From Roseovarius mucosus DSM 17069 (GTDB taxonomy: Bacteria; Pseudomonadota; Alphaproteobacteria; Rhodobacterales; Rhodobacteraceae), in assembly GCF_000768555.3 (NCBI RefSeq), contig NZ_KN293991.1, positions 310,001 through 374,000 on the forward strand: a DNA stretch of 64,000 nucleotides, written 5' to 3'. Shown in pieces: positions 46,363-56,356 of this stretch (the stretch's first letter is position 1; every line of letters begins with the position of its first letter). Under the pieces are notes generated by a model. The model had not been told where the DNA came from and did not search any database. It was given only the letters and a program-made list of their open reading frames with translations. The translations under genes were made by a program, and so were the position numbers.

Positions 46363-47291
46363 TCCGCGTTCAGGTCCATGGCAAGGCCCGAAACGGGCGT
46401 TGCGTTCTCGATCATCCCGGTGTCGAGCAGGAACTGTTCAAAGCGCTTGTAGCGGGCGTGATCCAGGGCTGCGGGACGGGTGGCAAAGCGCGGAAAGGTG
46501 TCAACCCAGGCTTTTTCGTTCAACTCATCCTGCAATTCGGGCGAGGTGCCTGCGAAAATTTCCCAGCTCTCTTGCGGGTGATTCATGATGTACTGCGTCG
46601 CACGCTCGGTGGCATGCAGGAAGCGGCGGATCATGTCGGTATTCATCGTGTCGGGATTGGCAACATAGATCAGCTCGTCATAGGCCGGCACGCCTTCTTC
46701 CTCGATATAGAAACACCGCCCCGGAACACCTTCGATTTCCATCTGGTTAAGCTCGAAATTACGATAGGCCCCAATCACCGCATCGACCTGACCCGACATG
46801 AGCGAGGGCGAGAGAGACCAGTTGACGCTCACCAGTTCGATATCGCTCAGGCTATGACCGTGTTGGCCAAGAATGGTCGAAAGCAGCACCTCTTCGACGC
46901 CTGCCACCGAAAACCCGATCTTACGCCCCTTGAGGTCAGCGGTAGATTTGATTGGGCCATCTGCGAGCACCAAGAGGCAGTTGAGCGGCGTAGCAACGAG
47001 CGTGCCCACGCGTCGCAGCGGAAGGCCGTTCTCGATCTGCATGTGCAATTGTGGCTGATACGAGATCGCTAGATCAGCCTGACCGGCGGCCACCATCTTG
47101 GGCGGATCGGACGGATCGGCGGGTGCGATGACCTCGACCTCAAGTCCGGCCTCTTGAAAATAGCCCAACTCCTCGGCCACGATGATCGGGCCATGGTCTG
47201 GGTTTATGAACCAGTCGAGGATCAGGGTCATCTTGTCCTGTGCCATGGCTGGGCTGGCCATGAGGGCAAAAATCAGGGTGAGGTGTTTCAT
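46359..47291 (-). CDS. thiY: Pyrimidine-precursor ABC substrate-binding protein (ThiY-like)
   Basis: Periplasmic receptor of 310 residues with signal peptide MKHLTLIFALMASPAMAQ, of the ThiY/THI5-like family that binds formylaminopyrimidine or HMP precursors. It opens LILDWFINPDHGPIIVAEELGYF and has GRKIGFSVAGVEEVLL. It is overlapped by thiF upstream and tenA downstream through ATGA. The partner permease and ATPase (ThiX, ThiZ) are not in the operon or the window, so uptake needs components from elsewhere. Confidence 0.88.
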   Translation of the reverse strand: MKHLTLIFALMASPAMAQDKMTLILDWFINPDHGPIIVAEELGYFQEAGLEVEVIAPADPSDPPKMVAAGQADLAISYQPQLHMQIENGLPLRRVGTLVATPLNCLLVLADGPIKSTADLKGRKIGFSVAGVEEVLLSTILGQHGHSLSDIELVSVNWSLSPSLMSGQVDAVIGAYRNFELNQMEIEGVPGRCFYIEEEGVPAYDELIYVANPDTMNTDMIRRFLHATERATQYIMNHPQESWEIFAGTSPELQDELNEKAWVDTFPRFATRPAALDHARYKRFEQFLLDTGMIENATPVSGLAMDLNAE

Positions 47292-48271
47292 GCGTTAGTC
47301 TCCTGTTGAACGTCGCCAAGGGCGATCAAGGCTATCTCTCCGTGCCAATGACATCGAAGTCGGCTCGCGGCCTGCCACGACCGCAGGCCGGAACGACAGG
47401 CCAGCACGGCGCGCGCGCCTTGCGGGCGGGTGTCGGGGTGATCAAAATCGCCAACGCTGTGGCGGATGGCGTTTGGTAAGGCGGGGCCGCTCTCGGTCTC
47501 GGCGCGCAGGTCGACCAACCAATCGGCGGACGTGATCTGACCGGGCGCGATAAAGCGGAAGCCATCCCCTGGCTCGGGCGCTCCATCAAAGCGGAAACCG
47601 CCAAAGCGATGACCGACCGCCTCGAAAGTGACGAGCTGACCCATTGGAACAGGCTCTATTCCGGCCAGAATCGCCAATGCCATCTGCGCCTGAAGGCTGC
47701 CGATCACTCCCACGGATGGCCCCAAAACGCCATCAGCATCACAACTTCCTAGCCGGTCTGGCAAATCGGGGAAGAGCGCGCGCAAAGACGGCGCCCCCCC
47801 GCAAAACCCGCCCACGTAGCCTGAGGTGCCAACGATAGAGGCGCTGATCAGCGGCGTGCCCTGCGAGAAGCAAACATCCGACAGCATGTAGCTTGCTGCG
47901 AAACTATCGGCGCAATCAAGAACCAGATCAGCGGCGGCGACGTGATCGGGGGCATTCAACGGATCAAGTGGCTCCAACACGGCGAAAATCTCTATTTCGG
48001 GATTGAGCGCGGTCATATGCGCGGCGGCGACCTGTGCCTTGGGCTGGCCAATATCCTCCATCCGAAACAGCGTCTGGCGGTGGAGGTTTGTCAGGGACAC
48101 ACGGTCGCCATCCATGAGCGTGATCCGCCCAACGCCCGCGCCCACCAGATATTGCAGCACGGGTGCAGCCAACCCGCCCGCGCCGACCACCAAGACATTC
48201 GACGCCGCAAGCCGGTTTTGGCCTGCCTGCCCGAATTCGGACAGGGCGACTTGGCGGGCGTAGCGGTTCAC
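47288..48271 (-). CDS. thiF: ThiF/MoeB-type adenylyltransferase with C-terminal rhodanese-like domain
   Basis: Activates the C-terminal Gly of ThiS with ATP for sulfur loading. 327 residues from GTG 48271, in a GTGA overlap with thiE and preceded by GAGGTG; an ATG at 48289 is possible. The E1-like domain has VLVVGAGGLAAPVLQYLVGAG and DGDRVSLTNLHRQTLF. The usual CxxC zinc motifs are not evident. From about residue 230 the chain looks like a rhodanese domain (WLVDLRAE) with active loop ACRSGLRS, so one protein may both activate ThiS and deliver sulfur. Confidence 0.88.
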   Translation of the reverse strand: MNRYARQVALSEFGQAGQNRLAASNVLVVGAGGLAAPVLQYLVGAGVGRITLMDGDRVSLTNLHRQTLFRMEDIGQPKAQVAAAHMTALNPEIEIFAVLEPLDPLNAPDHVAAADLVLDCADSFAASYMLSDVCFSQGTPLISASIVGTSGYVGGFCGGAPSLRALFPDLPDRLGSCDADGVLGPSVGVIGSLQAQMALAILAGIEPVPMGQLVTFEAVGHRFGGFRFDGAPEPGDGFRFIAPGQITSADWLVDLRAETESGPALPNAIRHSVGDFDHPDTRPQGARAVLACRSGLRSWQAASRLRCHWHGEIALIALGDVQQETNA

Positions 48272-48864
48272 CCTGTCACCTCGATCCATTGCCGCACCCG
48301 TGCCTCGGGGTCGGGATTAAGTGTGATATCCGTTACCGCAGAGACGATATCCGCCCCGGCCGCATAGGCACCGCCCGCTCGCTCCACCGACATGCCGCCA
48401 ATAGCGACGAGGGGAATGTCGCCGGTCAAGCGCTTCCACTCCGTCAGCTTGTCCAGCCCTTGTTCGTGCCACTTCATCTTTTTCAAGATGGTCGGATAGA
48501 CCGGGCCAAGCGCCACGTAATCGGGCGCATGCGTGAGGGCTCGGTCAAGTTCTGCATGGTCATGGGTGCTGAGCCCCAGTTTGAGACCGGCGCGGCGTAG
48601 GGCGGCGATGTCGGCAGTATCGAGATCCTCTTGCCCAAGATGCACCCATTCGCAGCCTGCATCAATCGCCGCTTGCCAGTGGTCGTTGACCACGAGAGTC
48701 GCCCCGTGGGCGCGGCATAGGCTCTGTGCCTGCACAACTTGATCCAGCAGAGCCTCGCCGGTGAGGTCTTTGATGCGCAATTGCACGAGCGTCACACCAA
48801 GCGGAAGCAGGCGGCGCAGCCAGTCCGTATGATCGAAAATCGGATAAAAACGCGGCAGCGACAT
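48268..48864 (-). CDS. thiE: Thiamin phosphate synthase
   Basis: Joins HMP diphosphate and thiazole phosphate to thiamin phosphate. 198 residues forming a TIM barrel: LVQLRIKDLTGEALLDQV, VVNDHWQAAIDAGCEWVHLGQEDL, LSTHDHAELDRAL and the phosphate loop VAIGGMSVERA. The start codon overlaps the thiG stop (TGATG) and its stop overlaps the thiF start. Confidence 0.95.
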   Translation of the reverse strand: MSLPRFYPIFDHTDWLRRLLPLGVTLVQLRIKDLTGEALLDQVVQAQSLCRAHGATLVVNDHWQAAIDAGCEWVHLGQEDLDTADIAALRRAGLKLGLSTHDHAELDRALTHAPDYVALGPVYPTILKKMKWHEQGLDKLTEWKRLTGDIPLVAIGGMSVERAGGAYAAGADIVSAVTDITLNPDPEARVRQWIEVTG

Positions 48865-49634
48865 CAGGTGAACGCCCTCCCGAACACAGGGGTAGAGGGG
48901 GCGGCCATATCGCGCGGCTCCATCGGGTCGGCCTCATAGGCCAAGCGGCCGGCCTCGAGTGCGCGTGCGAAACCTTCGGCCATTGCCGCCGGGTCGCCCG
49001 CTTTGGCCACCGCGGTATTGAGCAGAACGGCGTCATAGCCCAGTTCCATTGCGTGTGCAGCTTGTGAGGGCAGGCCCAAACCGGCGTCGATGACCAACGG
49101 CAGATCAGGGAAATGCGCCCGCAAGCTGCGCAAACCATAGATATTGTTGAGGCCAAGGCCCGTGCCGATGGGCGCGCCCCAGGGCATCAGCACCCGGCAC
49201 CCGGCCTCGACCAGCCGTTCACAGAGCACCAGATCCTCGGTGCAATAGGGAAACACCTGAAATCCGTCATCGGTCAGGATGCGTGCGGCCTCGACCAGAC
49301 CGAAAGGGTCCGGTTGAAGCGTGTCGGCATGGCCGATCACCTCAAGCTTGATCCAGTTGGTATCGAACAGTTCACGCGCCATCTGGGCCGTTGTCACGGC
49401 CTCGCGCACCGAATGGCAGCCGGCGGTATTGGGCAGGACATGCACCCCTAGGTCGGCGATCATGTCCCAGAACGCCTGCCCGGCCCGCTCGCCTCCGGCC
49501 TCACGGCGCACCGACACAGTGGCGATGCCTGCGCCAGAGCGGTGAAAGGCCTCGGCAAGGATCGCGGGCGATGGATATTGCGCCGTGCCGAGCATCAGCC
49601 GCGAGCTGACCTCAGTCTCATAGAAAACAGGCAT
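48864..49634 (-). CDS. thiG: Thiazole synthase
   Basis: Builds the thiazole ring from deoxyxylulose phosphate, dehydroglycine and ThiS thiocarboxylate. 256 residues from [20 protein letters not shown] at 49634; a longer upstream frame lies in thiS and is rejected. Core motifs include [33 protein letters not shown], the [14 protein letters not shown] loop, and [12 protein letters not shown]. The lysine of WIKLEV forms the substrate imine. Confidence 0.97.
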   Translation of the reverse strand: MPVFYETEVSSRLMLGTAQYPSPAILAEAFHRSGAGIATVSVRREAGGERAGQAFWDMIADLGVHVLPNTAGCHSVREAVTTAQMARELFDTNWIKLEVIGHADTLQPDPFGLVEAARILTDDGFQVFPYCTEDLVLCERLVEAGCRVLMPWGAPIGTGLGLNNIYGLRSLRAHFPDLPLVIDAGLGLPSQAAHAMELGYDAVLLNTAVAKAGDPAAMAEGFARALEAGRLAYEADPMEPRDMAAPSTPVFGRAFT

Positions 49635-49635
49635 G

Positions 49636-49833
49636 TCAGCCCCCTTGCCGTGGTGCGACAATTTCGATCCTGTCGCCCTCATTCAGTCTCTGTTCTGGCC
49701 TTATTGTGGCGGGAACGAAACTTTCGTTCACTGCTGTCGCCACCTTGGCCCCGCCATACCCCAACTCGACCAGCAGCGCGTCGAGCGTTGCCGCGGTACT
49801 GTCGCGCGGGGTGCCGTTAACCGTGATCTTCAT
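49636..49833 (-). CDS. thiS: Sulfur carrier protein ThiS
   Basis: A 65-residue ubiquitin-like sulfur carrier starting [11 protein letters not shown] and ending in the diagnostic Gly-Gly (IVAPRQGG), which becomes a thiocarboxylate. The start is fixed by the family N-terminus. The gene overlaps thiO by 17 bases, and its stop is 1 base before thiG. Too short to stand out as an open frame, it is nevertheless clear from both ends. Confidence 0.95.
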   Translation of the reverse strand: MKITVNGTPRDSTAATLDALLVELGYGGAKVATAVNESFVPATIRPEQRLNEGDRIEIVAPRQGG

Positions 49834-50806
49834 GGGACAAAAACTCCAGTGTTTCGTTGTTGCCTGTGACCAGACCGGCCACCATCCGCGCCACCACAGG
49901 TGACAAGAGAAAGCCGTGACGGAAGAGACCGTTGGCATGGATCGTGTCGTTTTTTTGAATGATCCGCGGCAGATTGTCGGGAAAGGCCGGGCGTGCGTCG
50001 GCACCGATCTCCAACACCTCCGCCTCGCCAAAGGCCGGGTGCAGGGCATAGGCCGCGGACAGCAGTTCCATAACGGACCGGGCAGAGGCACGCCCGCGTT
50101 CCGCACTCTCGATCTGTGTTGCGCCCAGCATGAACACCCCATCGCCGCGCGGCACGATATAGAGCGGAAATCGCGGGTGTAGCAGGCGAACAGGCCTGGA
50201 TAGGGTCACATCCCGACTGTGCAAGACGACCATCTCGCCTTTGACGCCGCGCAGATTGGGCAGGCTATCCTGTGCTGCAAGACCGCGACAGTCGATGACC
50301 GACCCCGTGGGGGTGGCATCGCTCTGCTCGAACTCTGCGCCGGCCTCATGCAACCGCGTGCGCAGGTGCATGAGAGCACCGCGCGGGTTGATGTGCGCCT
50401 CGTTAGGAAAGAAAAGCGCACGGTCATGGCGATCCGCCAGATGTGGCTCTAATTCAGCCAAATCAGAGCCTGAAACCATCCGATGCCCTCGGGTGCGGCG
50501 CGCGAATTGGTCGAGTTCGCGGCGGTCGCGGTCCAAGGTCACGACAAGCGATCCGCGCCGTATCACCTCGACACCCTGCGCCGCCCACCAGTCTGCAGCC
50601 TCTTGACCCAAACGCACCACCGGTTCTTCCGCGGAAAAGCCTTCGCAAAATGGGGCAAGCATGCCGCCCGCCCACCAAGAGCAGGCATGCGCGCCAGGTT
50701 CCGGTGCCGGATCACGCAGAGTAACGGAAATTCCACGCGCCACGAGTACGGTGGCCACGCAGAGGCCAACAATGCCCGCGCCCCGTATGGTGATCGCCTC
50801 GGTCAT
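49817..50806 (-). CDS. thiO: Glycine oxidase ThiO
   Basis: Flavoprotein that oxidises glycine to iminoacetate for the thiazole ring, used by organisms lacking the tyrosine-based ThiH. 329 residues with FAD motif ITIRGAGIVGLCVATVLVARG and ACSWWAGGMLAPFCE, then the C-terminal NGLFRHGFLLSPVVARMVAGL. Its stop lies inside thiS and its start overlaps the thiD stop by ATGA. Its presence fits an aerobic lifestyle. Confidence 0.94.
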   Translation of the reverse strand: MTEAITIRGAGIVGLCVATVLVARGISVTLRDPAPEPGAHACSWWAGGMLAPFCEGFSAEEPVVRLGQEAADWWAAQGVEVIRRGSLVVTLDRDRRELDQFARRTRGHRMVSGSDLAELEPHLADRHDRALFFPNEAHINPRGALMHLRTRLHEAGAEFEQSDATPTGSVIDCRGLAAQDSLPNLRGVKGEMVVLHSRDVTLSRPVRLLHPRFPLYIVPRGDGVFMLGATQIESAERGRASARSVMELLSAAYALHPAFGEAEVLEIGADARPAFPDNLPRIIQKNDTIHANGLFRHGFLLSPVVARMVAGLVTGNNETLEFLSHEDHG

Positions 50807-51597
50807 GTCCAGACCTCGTGGAAATGATGGACCGGGCCATGCCCTTGACCGATCTCCAGCGTATCGGCGGCAAGGATCGCGTGATGCAACCAGCCATGGG
50901 CGGCGGATACAGCTTTTGGCAAGGTTAGTCCCTTTGCAAGCTGTGCCGCGATGGCCGATGATAGCGTACAGCCGGTGCCATGGGTGTTTCGCGTGCTTAT
51001 GCGCGGGGCGTCCAGGCGGATCACCTCATCAGCGATCAGCCAATCGGTGCAGGTCTCGCCCTGTGCGTGCCCGCCTTTCATCAAGACTGCCTTGGCTCCC
51101 ATTTGACGTAAAAGCGCGCCCTGCGCCTGCATCTCGGCATCGTCCTGCGCCTCTGCCATGCCCAAAAGCGCTGCCGCCTCCGGCAAATTCGGGGTGAGGA
51201 GATCAGCACGCGGCACGAGATGCGCGATGAGCGCGGCACGCGCTGCGTCCGGCAAGAGGCGCGCGCCGGATTTCGCCACCATCACAGGATCAAGGACTAT
51301 TGGGCCACGATACTCCGCCAGCGCCTCTGCCACGGTCTCGATCAAACTGGCATCGCCCAGCATGCCGATCTTGATGCAATCGACCCTAATATCGCCCAAA
51401 ACTGCCAAGATCTGCGCCGCAACGATCGCATTCGGAATGGCATGCACATCGGTCACGGCACAGGTGTTTTGCGCGGTGACGGCTGTGATAACGCTTGCAC
51501 CATAGACGTTAAGCGCCGAAAAAGTCTTGAGATCAGCCTGAATACCCGCACCACCGCCGCTGTCGGAGCCTGCGATCGTCAAAGCTGTGGCAACCAT
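50803..51597 (-). CDS. thiD: Hydroxymethylpyrimidine/phosphomethylpyrimidine kinase
   Basis: Phosphorylates HMP twice to HMP diphosphate. 264 residues of the ribokinase fold: ALTIAGSDSGGGAGIQADLKTF, VITAVTAQNT, VLDPVMVAKSGARLL and the catalytic NTHGTGCTLSSAIAAQLAKG. It is the first gene of the thi operon, with the TPP riboswitch upstream and ribosome site GAGGAACGG about five bases before the ATG. Confidence 0.96.
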   Translation of the reverse strand: MVATALTIAGSDSGGGAGIQADLKTFSALNVYGASVITAVTAQNTCAVTDVHAIPNAIVAAQILAVLGDIRVDCIKIGMLGDASLIETVAEALAEYRGPIVLDPVMVAKSGARLLPDAARAALIAHLVPRADLLTPNLPEAAALLGMAEAQDDAEMQAQGALLRQMGAKAVLMKGGHAQGETCTDWLIADEVIRLDAPRISTRNTHGTGCTLSSAIAAQLAKGLTLPKAVSAAHGWLHHAILAADTLEIGQGHGPVHHFHEVWT

Positions 51598-51740
51598 CTG
51601 CCGTTCCTCTCATTCTGCGGGGAAACGGACGGGGGGCGCGCTGGGCGTGCTAAGGTCCGTTCCCTACGCCGGCATCACCCGGATCAGGTTCGATGGGTTG
51701 GCTTTACACCTCTCAGCCCTGCACACGGGCACCCCAACGG
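51595..51740 (-). promoter_or_regulatory. TPP riboswitch (THI box) controlling the thi operon
   Basis: Read on the minus strand, the leader contains the conserved aptamer parts in order: GGGGTGCCC (51735-51727), GGCTGAGAGGTG, then GAACCTGATCCGGGTGATGCCGGCGTAGGGA ending near 51661, quoted in pieces. Its 3' end GGGAACGGAC (51664-51655) and the thiD ribosome site GGAACGG (51607-51601) can each pair with the GTCCGTTTCCC at 51630-51620. This gives a simple switch: TPP bound to the aptamer would free GTCCGTTTCCC to mask the ribosome site. Confidence 0.9.
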
Positions 51741-51800
51741 ATATGCACGATTGCTAACAGCCGATTCCATGCGCTGCAAGAGGAGAATGCGAGACAGGAA

Positions 51801-53240
51801 ATGTCGCAAACAGCCGACAAACCGCCGTCAGAACGCGCCACGTTGAGACATGCCCTCTTGCAGAAAGTTGCTCCGATGCCCGTTGTCTCCAACCGTCTTC
51901 AATTCGACCGTGTCGCAAAATTTGCGCTCGACCCCACCCTTGAAGTTCCGCAGGAAGTGCTGGAACGAATGGCCCTTTTGCTGGTCGATACGCTCGGCGT
52001 TGCGGCGGGTGCGGCGACGCTGGAAGTGGGGCGCATCGCGCGCGAGTTCGCGGTCGAGTTTCATGCCGCAGGGAGTGACAAACACAGCGCAATTTTGCTC
52101 TTCGACGGGCGACGTTGCGCCATGCCTGGTGCCGCCTGGGCGCTGGCCACGCAGATCGACAATCTCGATGGGCATGACGGCTATAACCCGACCAAGGGGC
52201 ATATTGGCTGCGCGCTGGTGCCGGCACTATTTGCCTATGCGGGGCAGCATCCGCAGTTGACCGGACGACAGGCGCTGATCGCGCTTGCCATGGGCTATGA
52301 GGTGGCGGCGCGGGCGGGGGTTGCGCTTCATGCAACGGCTGCGGATTACCACACCTCGGGCGCGTGGAACGCGCTGGGTGTTGCAGCTCTTGGGGCGCAT
52401 TTGCGCGGGCAACCGTCGGATATTCTGCGCGAGGCGATGGGAATCGCAGAATATCACGGGCCACGCAGCCAGATGATGCGCGAAATTGCCAATCCCACAA
52501 TGTTGCACGACGGGTCTGGCATGGGTGCTCTTGTGGGAATTTCGTCTCTGCTATTGGCAGAACGCGGGTTTACCGGCGCGCCCGCGATTACAATCGAGGG
52601 GGAAGAGGTTGCGCATATTTGGGAAGATTTGGGACAGGATTGGACGATCCTGCGCAATTACATCAAGCCCTATCCAATTTGCCGCTGGGCGCATGGCGCA
52701 CTGGAAGGAGTGCGCGTGCTGATGGTCGAACAGGGCCTGCGGGCCACCGAGATTGAACGACTGGAGGTAGCGACCTTTGCGCAATCGGCGGCCCTTTTCC
52801 CCGGACTGCCCAAAACGACGAGCGAGGCGCAGTATTCGCTGGGCTTCGCACTGGCCACGCTGCTGGTGCATGGAAGAATCGGACCAGAGCATATCACTGA
52901 TGCGGGATTGAATGATCCGGAGGTCGCCCGTCTGCACGCCCGCATCACGGTACGCGAAGAGCCCCGCCATTCTGCCCGCTTTCCCGCCGGGCGGTGGTCG
53001 GATGTGACGGCGATCCTGCAAGATGGGCGACGACTGACATCGGGTGATGTCAACGCGCGCGGCGGTCCAGAGGCCCCGATGCCCGATGCGGATGTGCGCG
53101 CCAAGCTGGGTGCGATGGCCGGGCATGTGCTGTCAGAGGGGCGTATTGCGGCGCTCTGGGATATGAAACAGAGACTGTTTCAGCCTGATATGCCTTTCTC
53201 GGAAATGGCTGATCTGGTTGTGCCCGCCCCAGACAGATAA
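51801..53240 (+). CDS. MmgE/PrpD family protein
   Basis: A 479-residue protein of the 2-methylcitrate dehydratase/aconitate-decarboxylase fold, without Fe-S cluster. Family markers include LVDTLGVAAGA, ATQIDNLDGHDGYNP, TGRQALIALAMGYEVAARAG and the GAWNALGVAALGAHL region. Start at 51801 (MSQTADKPP) is preferred over 51693, since the extra region lies within the riboswitch leader. Substrate is unknown; related enzymes act on methylcitrate or cis-aconitate. It diverges from thiD. Confidence 0.85.
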   Translation: MSQTADKPPSERATLRHALLQKVAPMPVVSNRLQFDRVAKFALDPTLEVPQEVLERMALLLVDTLGVAAGAATLEVGRIAREFAVEFHAAGSDKHSAILLFDGRRCAMPGAAWALATQIDNLDGHDGYNPTKGHIGCALVPALFAYAGQHPQLTGRQALIALAMGYEVAARAGVALHATAADYHTSGAWNALGVAALGAHLRGQPSDILREAMGIAEYHGPRSQMMREIANPTMLHDGSGMGALVGISSLLLAERGFTGAPAITIEGEEVAHIWEDLGQDWTILRNYIKPYPICRWAHGALEGVRVLMVEQGLRATEIERLEVATFAQSAALFPGLPKTTSEAQYSLGFALATLLVHGRIGPEHITDAGLNDPEVARLHARITVREEPRHSARFPAGRWSDVTAILQDGRRLTSGDVNARGGPEAPMPDADVRAKLGAMAGHVLSEGRIAALWDMKQRLFQPDMPFSEMADLVVPAPDR

Positions 53241-53270
53241 AGAAAAAAGCCCCGCCAAGAAGGCGGGGCA
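53241..53270 (-). terminator. Intrinsic terminator of ccrM
   Basis: GCCCCGCC-AAGAA-GGCGGGGC at 53249-53269, with a run of A residues at 53241-53248 on the plus strand. Read on the minus strand this is a GC-rich stem followed by a T-run, so it terminates ccrM, whose stop codon lies at 53324. Confidence 0.85.
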
Positions 53271-53323
53271 GGTCAATGGTGCCCGAGAAAGTCAGGACTT
53301 GGGCACCGGCGGTGTCTGGGTAA

Positions 53324-54532
<1,209 letters not shown>

Positions 54533-55171
54533 TTAGTTATTTTCTTGATACAAGATGTTGTGGACCGGTTTGAACGAACGTCTATGATGTGGGGTCACAC
54601 CAAGATTTAGCAGCGCCTCTTTGTGGCTTTTCGACGGGTATCCGGCGTTCCGTTCCCAGCCATAGCCGGGGAACTGTTGCGCCAAATCCCACATGATCCG
54701 GTCGCGCCTGATTTTTGCCACAATTGAGGCCGCCGCAATCGAGAGAGAGACCGCATCGCCGCGCACGATCGCACGGGCAGGAAGGGTCAGGCCGCGCGGG
54801 ATCAGATTGCCGTCGATCAAGACAAGATCGGGCGCAGGGTCGAGGGCTGCGATTGCCCGCTCCATCGCCAGATGCGCGGCGCGCAGGATATTGATCTCGT
54901 CGATCTCTGCGACGCTGGCATGGGCCACGCTGACTTGGGCAGAGGTATGGATCGCCTCACAGAGCGCGGTACGTCGCGCGGCGCTCAGTTTCTTTGAGTC
55001 GTTCAGGCCTTCGGGGACATTCGCAGGATCAAGGATCACGGCGGCGGCAGTGACCGGCCCGGCCAAAGGCCCACGCCCAACTTCATCCACCCCGGCGATA
55101 CGGAGATACCCCTCGGACAGGGCGGCGCGCTCATGGGTGAAATCGGGGCCAAGCATGGCTTCTCGTCGCAT
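54533..55171 (-). CDS. rnhB: Ribonuclease HII
   Basis: Removes RNA from RNA/DNA hybrids and single ribonucleotides from DNA. 212 residues from 55171; Met at 55156 is an alternative with GAGAAG upstream. Catalytic region IAGVDEVGRGPLAGPV is followed by LNDSKKLSAARR, LVLIDGNLIPRG, and AASIVAKIRRDRIM. The end has YGWERNAGYPSKSHKEALLNLG. A longer upstream frame is antisense to nothing known and is rejected. It lies upstream of ccrM on the same strand, 96 bases apart. Confidence 0.96.
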   Translation of the reverse strand: MRREAMLGPDFTHERAALSEGYLRIAGVDEVGRGPLAGPVTAAAVILDPANVPEGLNDSKKLSAARRTALCEAIHTSAQVSVAHASVAEIDEINILRAAHLAMERAIAALDPAPDLVLIDGNLIPRGLTLPARAIVRGDAVSLSIAAASIVAKIRRDRIMWDLAQQFPGYGWERNAGYPSKSHKEALLNLGVTPHHRRSFKPVHNILYQENN

Positions 55172-55233
55172 GATCCGCGGGTAAATGCAAAGGGAGGGGC
55201 GCGCCCCTCCCTCTGTTTGCCTGCTTGGTGGGT

Positions 55234-55734
55234 TCAGTAATATCCGTATTGGTTCAAACAGTGATCGCGGTAGATCACTTGATGTTGCCCACCCACGCGA
55301 ACGGCGCAGGCCGACGGCAACGCGCGGTAAGAGCCGTAGCGGTGGCTCAGGCAGCGGCCAGAATATCCCGCGCGGTTGCCCGCATAGACCCGGCATGCCC
55401 CCGGCAGGTTGACACGCTGCGCCCGCCCGTAATTTCTGTCATAGCGCCCGTGATCATTGTCATGGCCGCGATGACCATGGCCTCTGTCATAGCGCCGATG
55501 ATCGTCGTCGTAGTCCCGATCATCGTAGTCGCGGTATCTGCGATCATCCCGATACACGCCGTTGTTGTTTTGCTTGTTGTTGCTGGCAATTGCCGCGCCG
55601 ACGATGGCCCCAAGGGCAAGCCCGACGGCGAGGTTGCGATTGTCGCTCCGGTCGCGGGCGAGAGCGGGGGTTGCGGTGGCCGTGGTCAGCGCAAGCGCTC
55701 CGATCACAAGGGCTGAGGTGAGTTTTCTTAACAT
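55234..55734 (-). CDS. Exported glycine-zipper protein, Asp/Arg/Tyr-rich
   Basis: A 166-residue secreted protein with signal peptide ending near ATATPALA, then a short glycine-zipper-like hydrophobic stretch (AVGLALGAIVGAAIASN). Next comes a highly charged low-complexity region rich in Asp, Arg, Tyr and His, and a C-terminal part with four cysteines (GACRVYAGN, SGRCLSH, SACAVRVG, DHCLNQYGYY). The cysteines may form two disulfide bonds. It resembles the following gene in layout. Function is unknown. Confidence 0.75.
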   Translation of the reverse strand: MLRKLTSALVIGALALTTATATPALARDRSDNRNLAVGLALGAIVGAAIASNNKQNNNGVYRDDRRYRDYDDRDYDDDHRRYDRGHGHRGHDNDHGRYDRNYGRAQRVNLPGACRVYAGNRAGYSGRCLSHRYGSYRALPSACAVRVGGQHQVIYRDHCLNQYGYY

Positions 55735-55761
55735 GGCATGATCCTTTCCGAGGCGCAGGAC

Positions 55762-56163
55762 TCAGTTGCGATGGTTGTCGCGGTGATAGGGCAGGTGGTT
55801 GCCATAACCCCGCTGATAGACCGGTCGGCCCTGATGAGGGCGGCCATAGCCGCGCTGCGGCTCGTAATAGCGGTTCTGGCTATAATGGTGGCGATTGTGG
55901 CCGGGGTTGTAGCCGTGTTTGTGATGCCGTTTGGGGGCATAATACGGCTGCTTATAACCATGACCCCGCGTGGCGTAATCGTTGCGGCGATCACGATCGC
56001 GGTTGCGGTCATCGGAAATCGCGGCGCCAACAATGGCCAGTGCGGCGACACCCGCGATAATGGCGGCGGTTTCGCCCCGGTTCTGTGCCTGGACCGGCGC
56101 GGCAGCAAGGCTGCTCACGGTCAGGGCCGCGCCGATGATGAGAACGATGAACTTGCGATGCAT
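55762..56163 (-). CDS. Exported glycine-zipper protein, His/Tyr/Arg-rich
   Basis: A 133-residue protein starting MHRKFIVLIIGAALTV, with a signal peptide ending near APVQAQ. A glycine-zipper-like stretch (AAIIAGVAALAIVGAAISDD) and a long His/Tyr/Arg/Asn-rich tail follow. AAAGGA lies six bases before this ATG; upstream starts at 56169 and 56211 are weaker. It is a paralogue-like neighbour of the 55234 gene, but lacks its cysteine-containing C-terminus. The histidine-rich tail could bind metal. It is 27 bases upstream of that gene. Confidence 0.7.
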   Translation of the reverse strand: MHRKFIVLIIGAALTVSSLAAAPVQAQNRGETAAIIAGVAALAIVGAAISDDRNRDRDRRNDYATRGHGYKQPYYAPKRHHKHGYNPGHNRHHYSQNRYYEPQRGYGRPHQGRPVYQRGYGNHLPYHRDNHRN

Positions 56164-56356
56164 GGTCATTCCTTTCAGGGTACTGAGGGTCATTTCTCTG
56201 CGTTGGCCCACATGACCAGACGCTGTGATCCAAGGGTGGGCTCAGTCCCCCAGGACAGGCAATAACGCCCCGATGTTATCAGATAGCAGGCTGTTTTCTG
56301 GTCACTCTGTCGCACAAGTTATTGAATAGCCGTGGGGCTTGGCGCATCTTGGCCGC
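56164..56356. other. Divergent intergenic region
   Basis: About 190 bases between the minus-strand glycine-zipper gene and the plus-strand small exported protein. It should hold both promoters. I see no RNA gene or clear hairpin. Confidence 0.4.

Noticed and set aside
51693..51800. Extended start for the MmgE/PrpD gene
   Set aside because: The extra codons lie inside the TPP riboswitch sequence and do not match the family.
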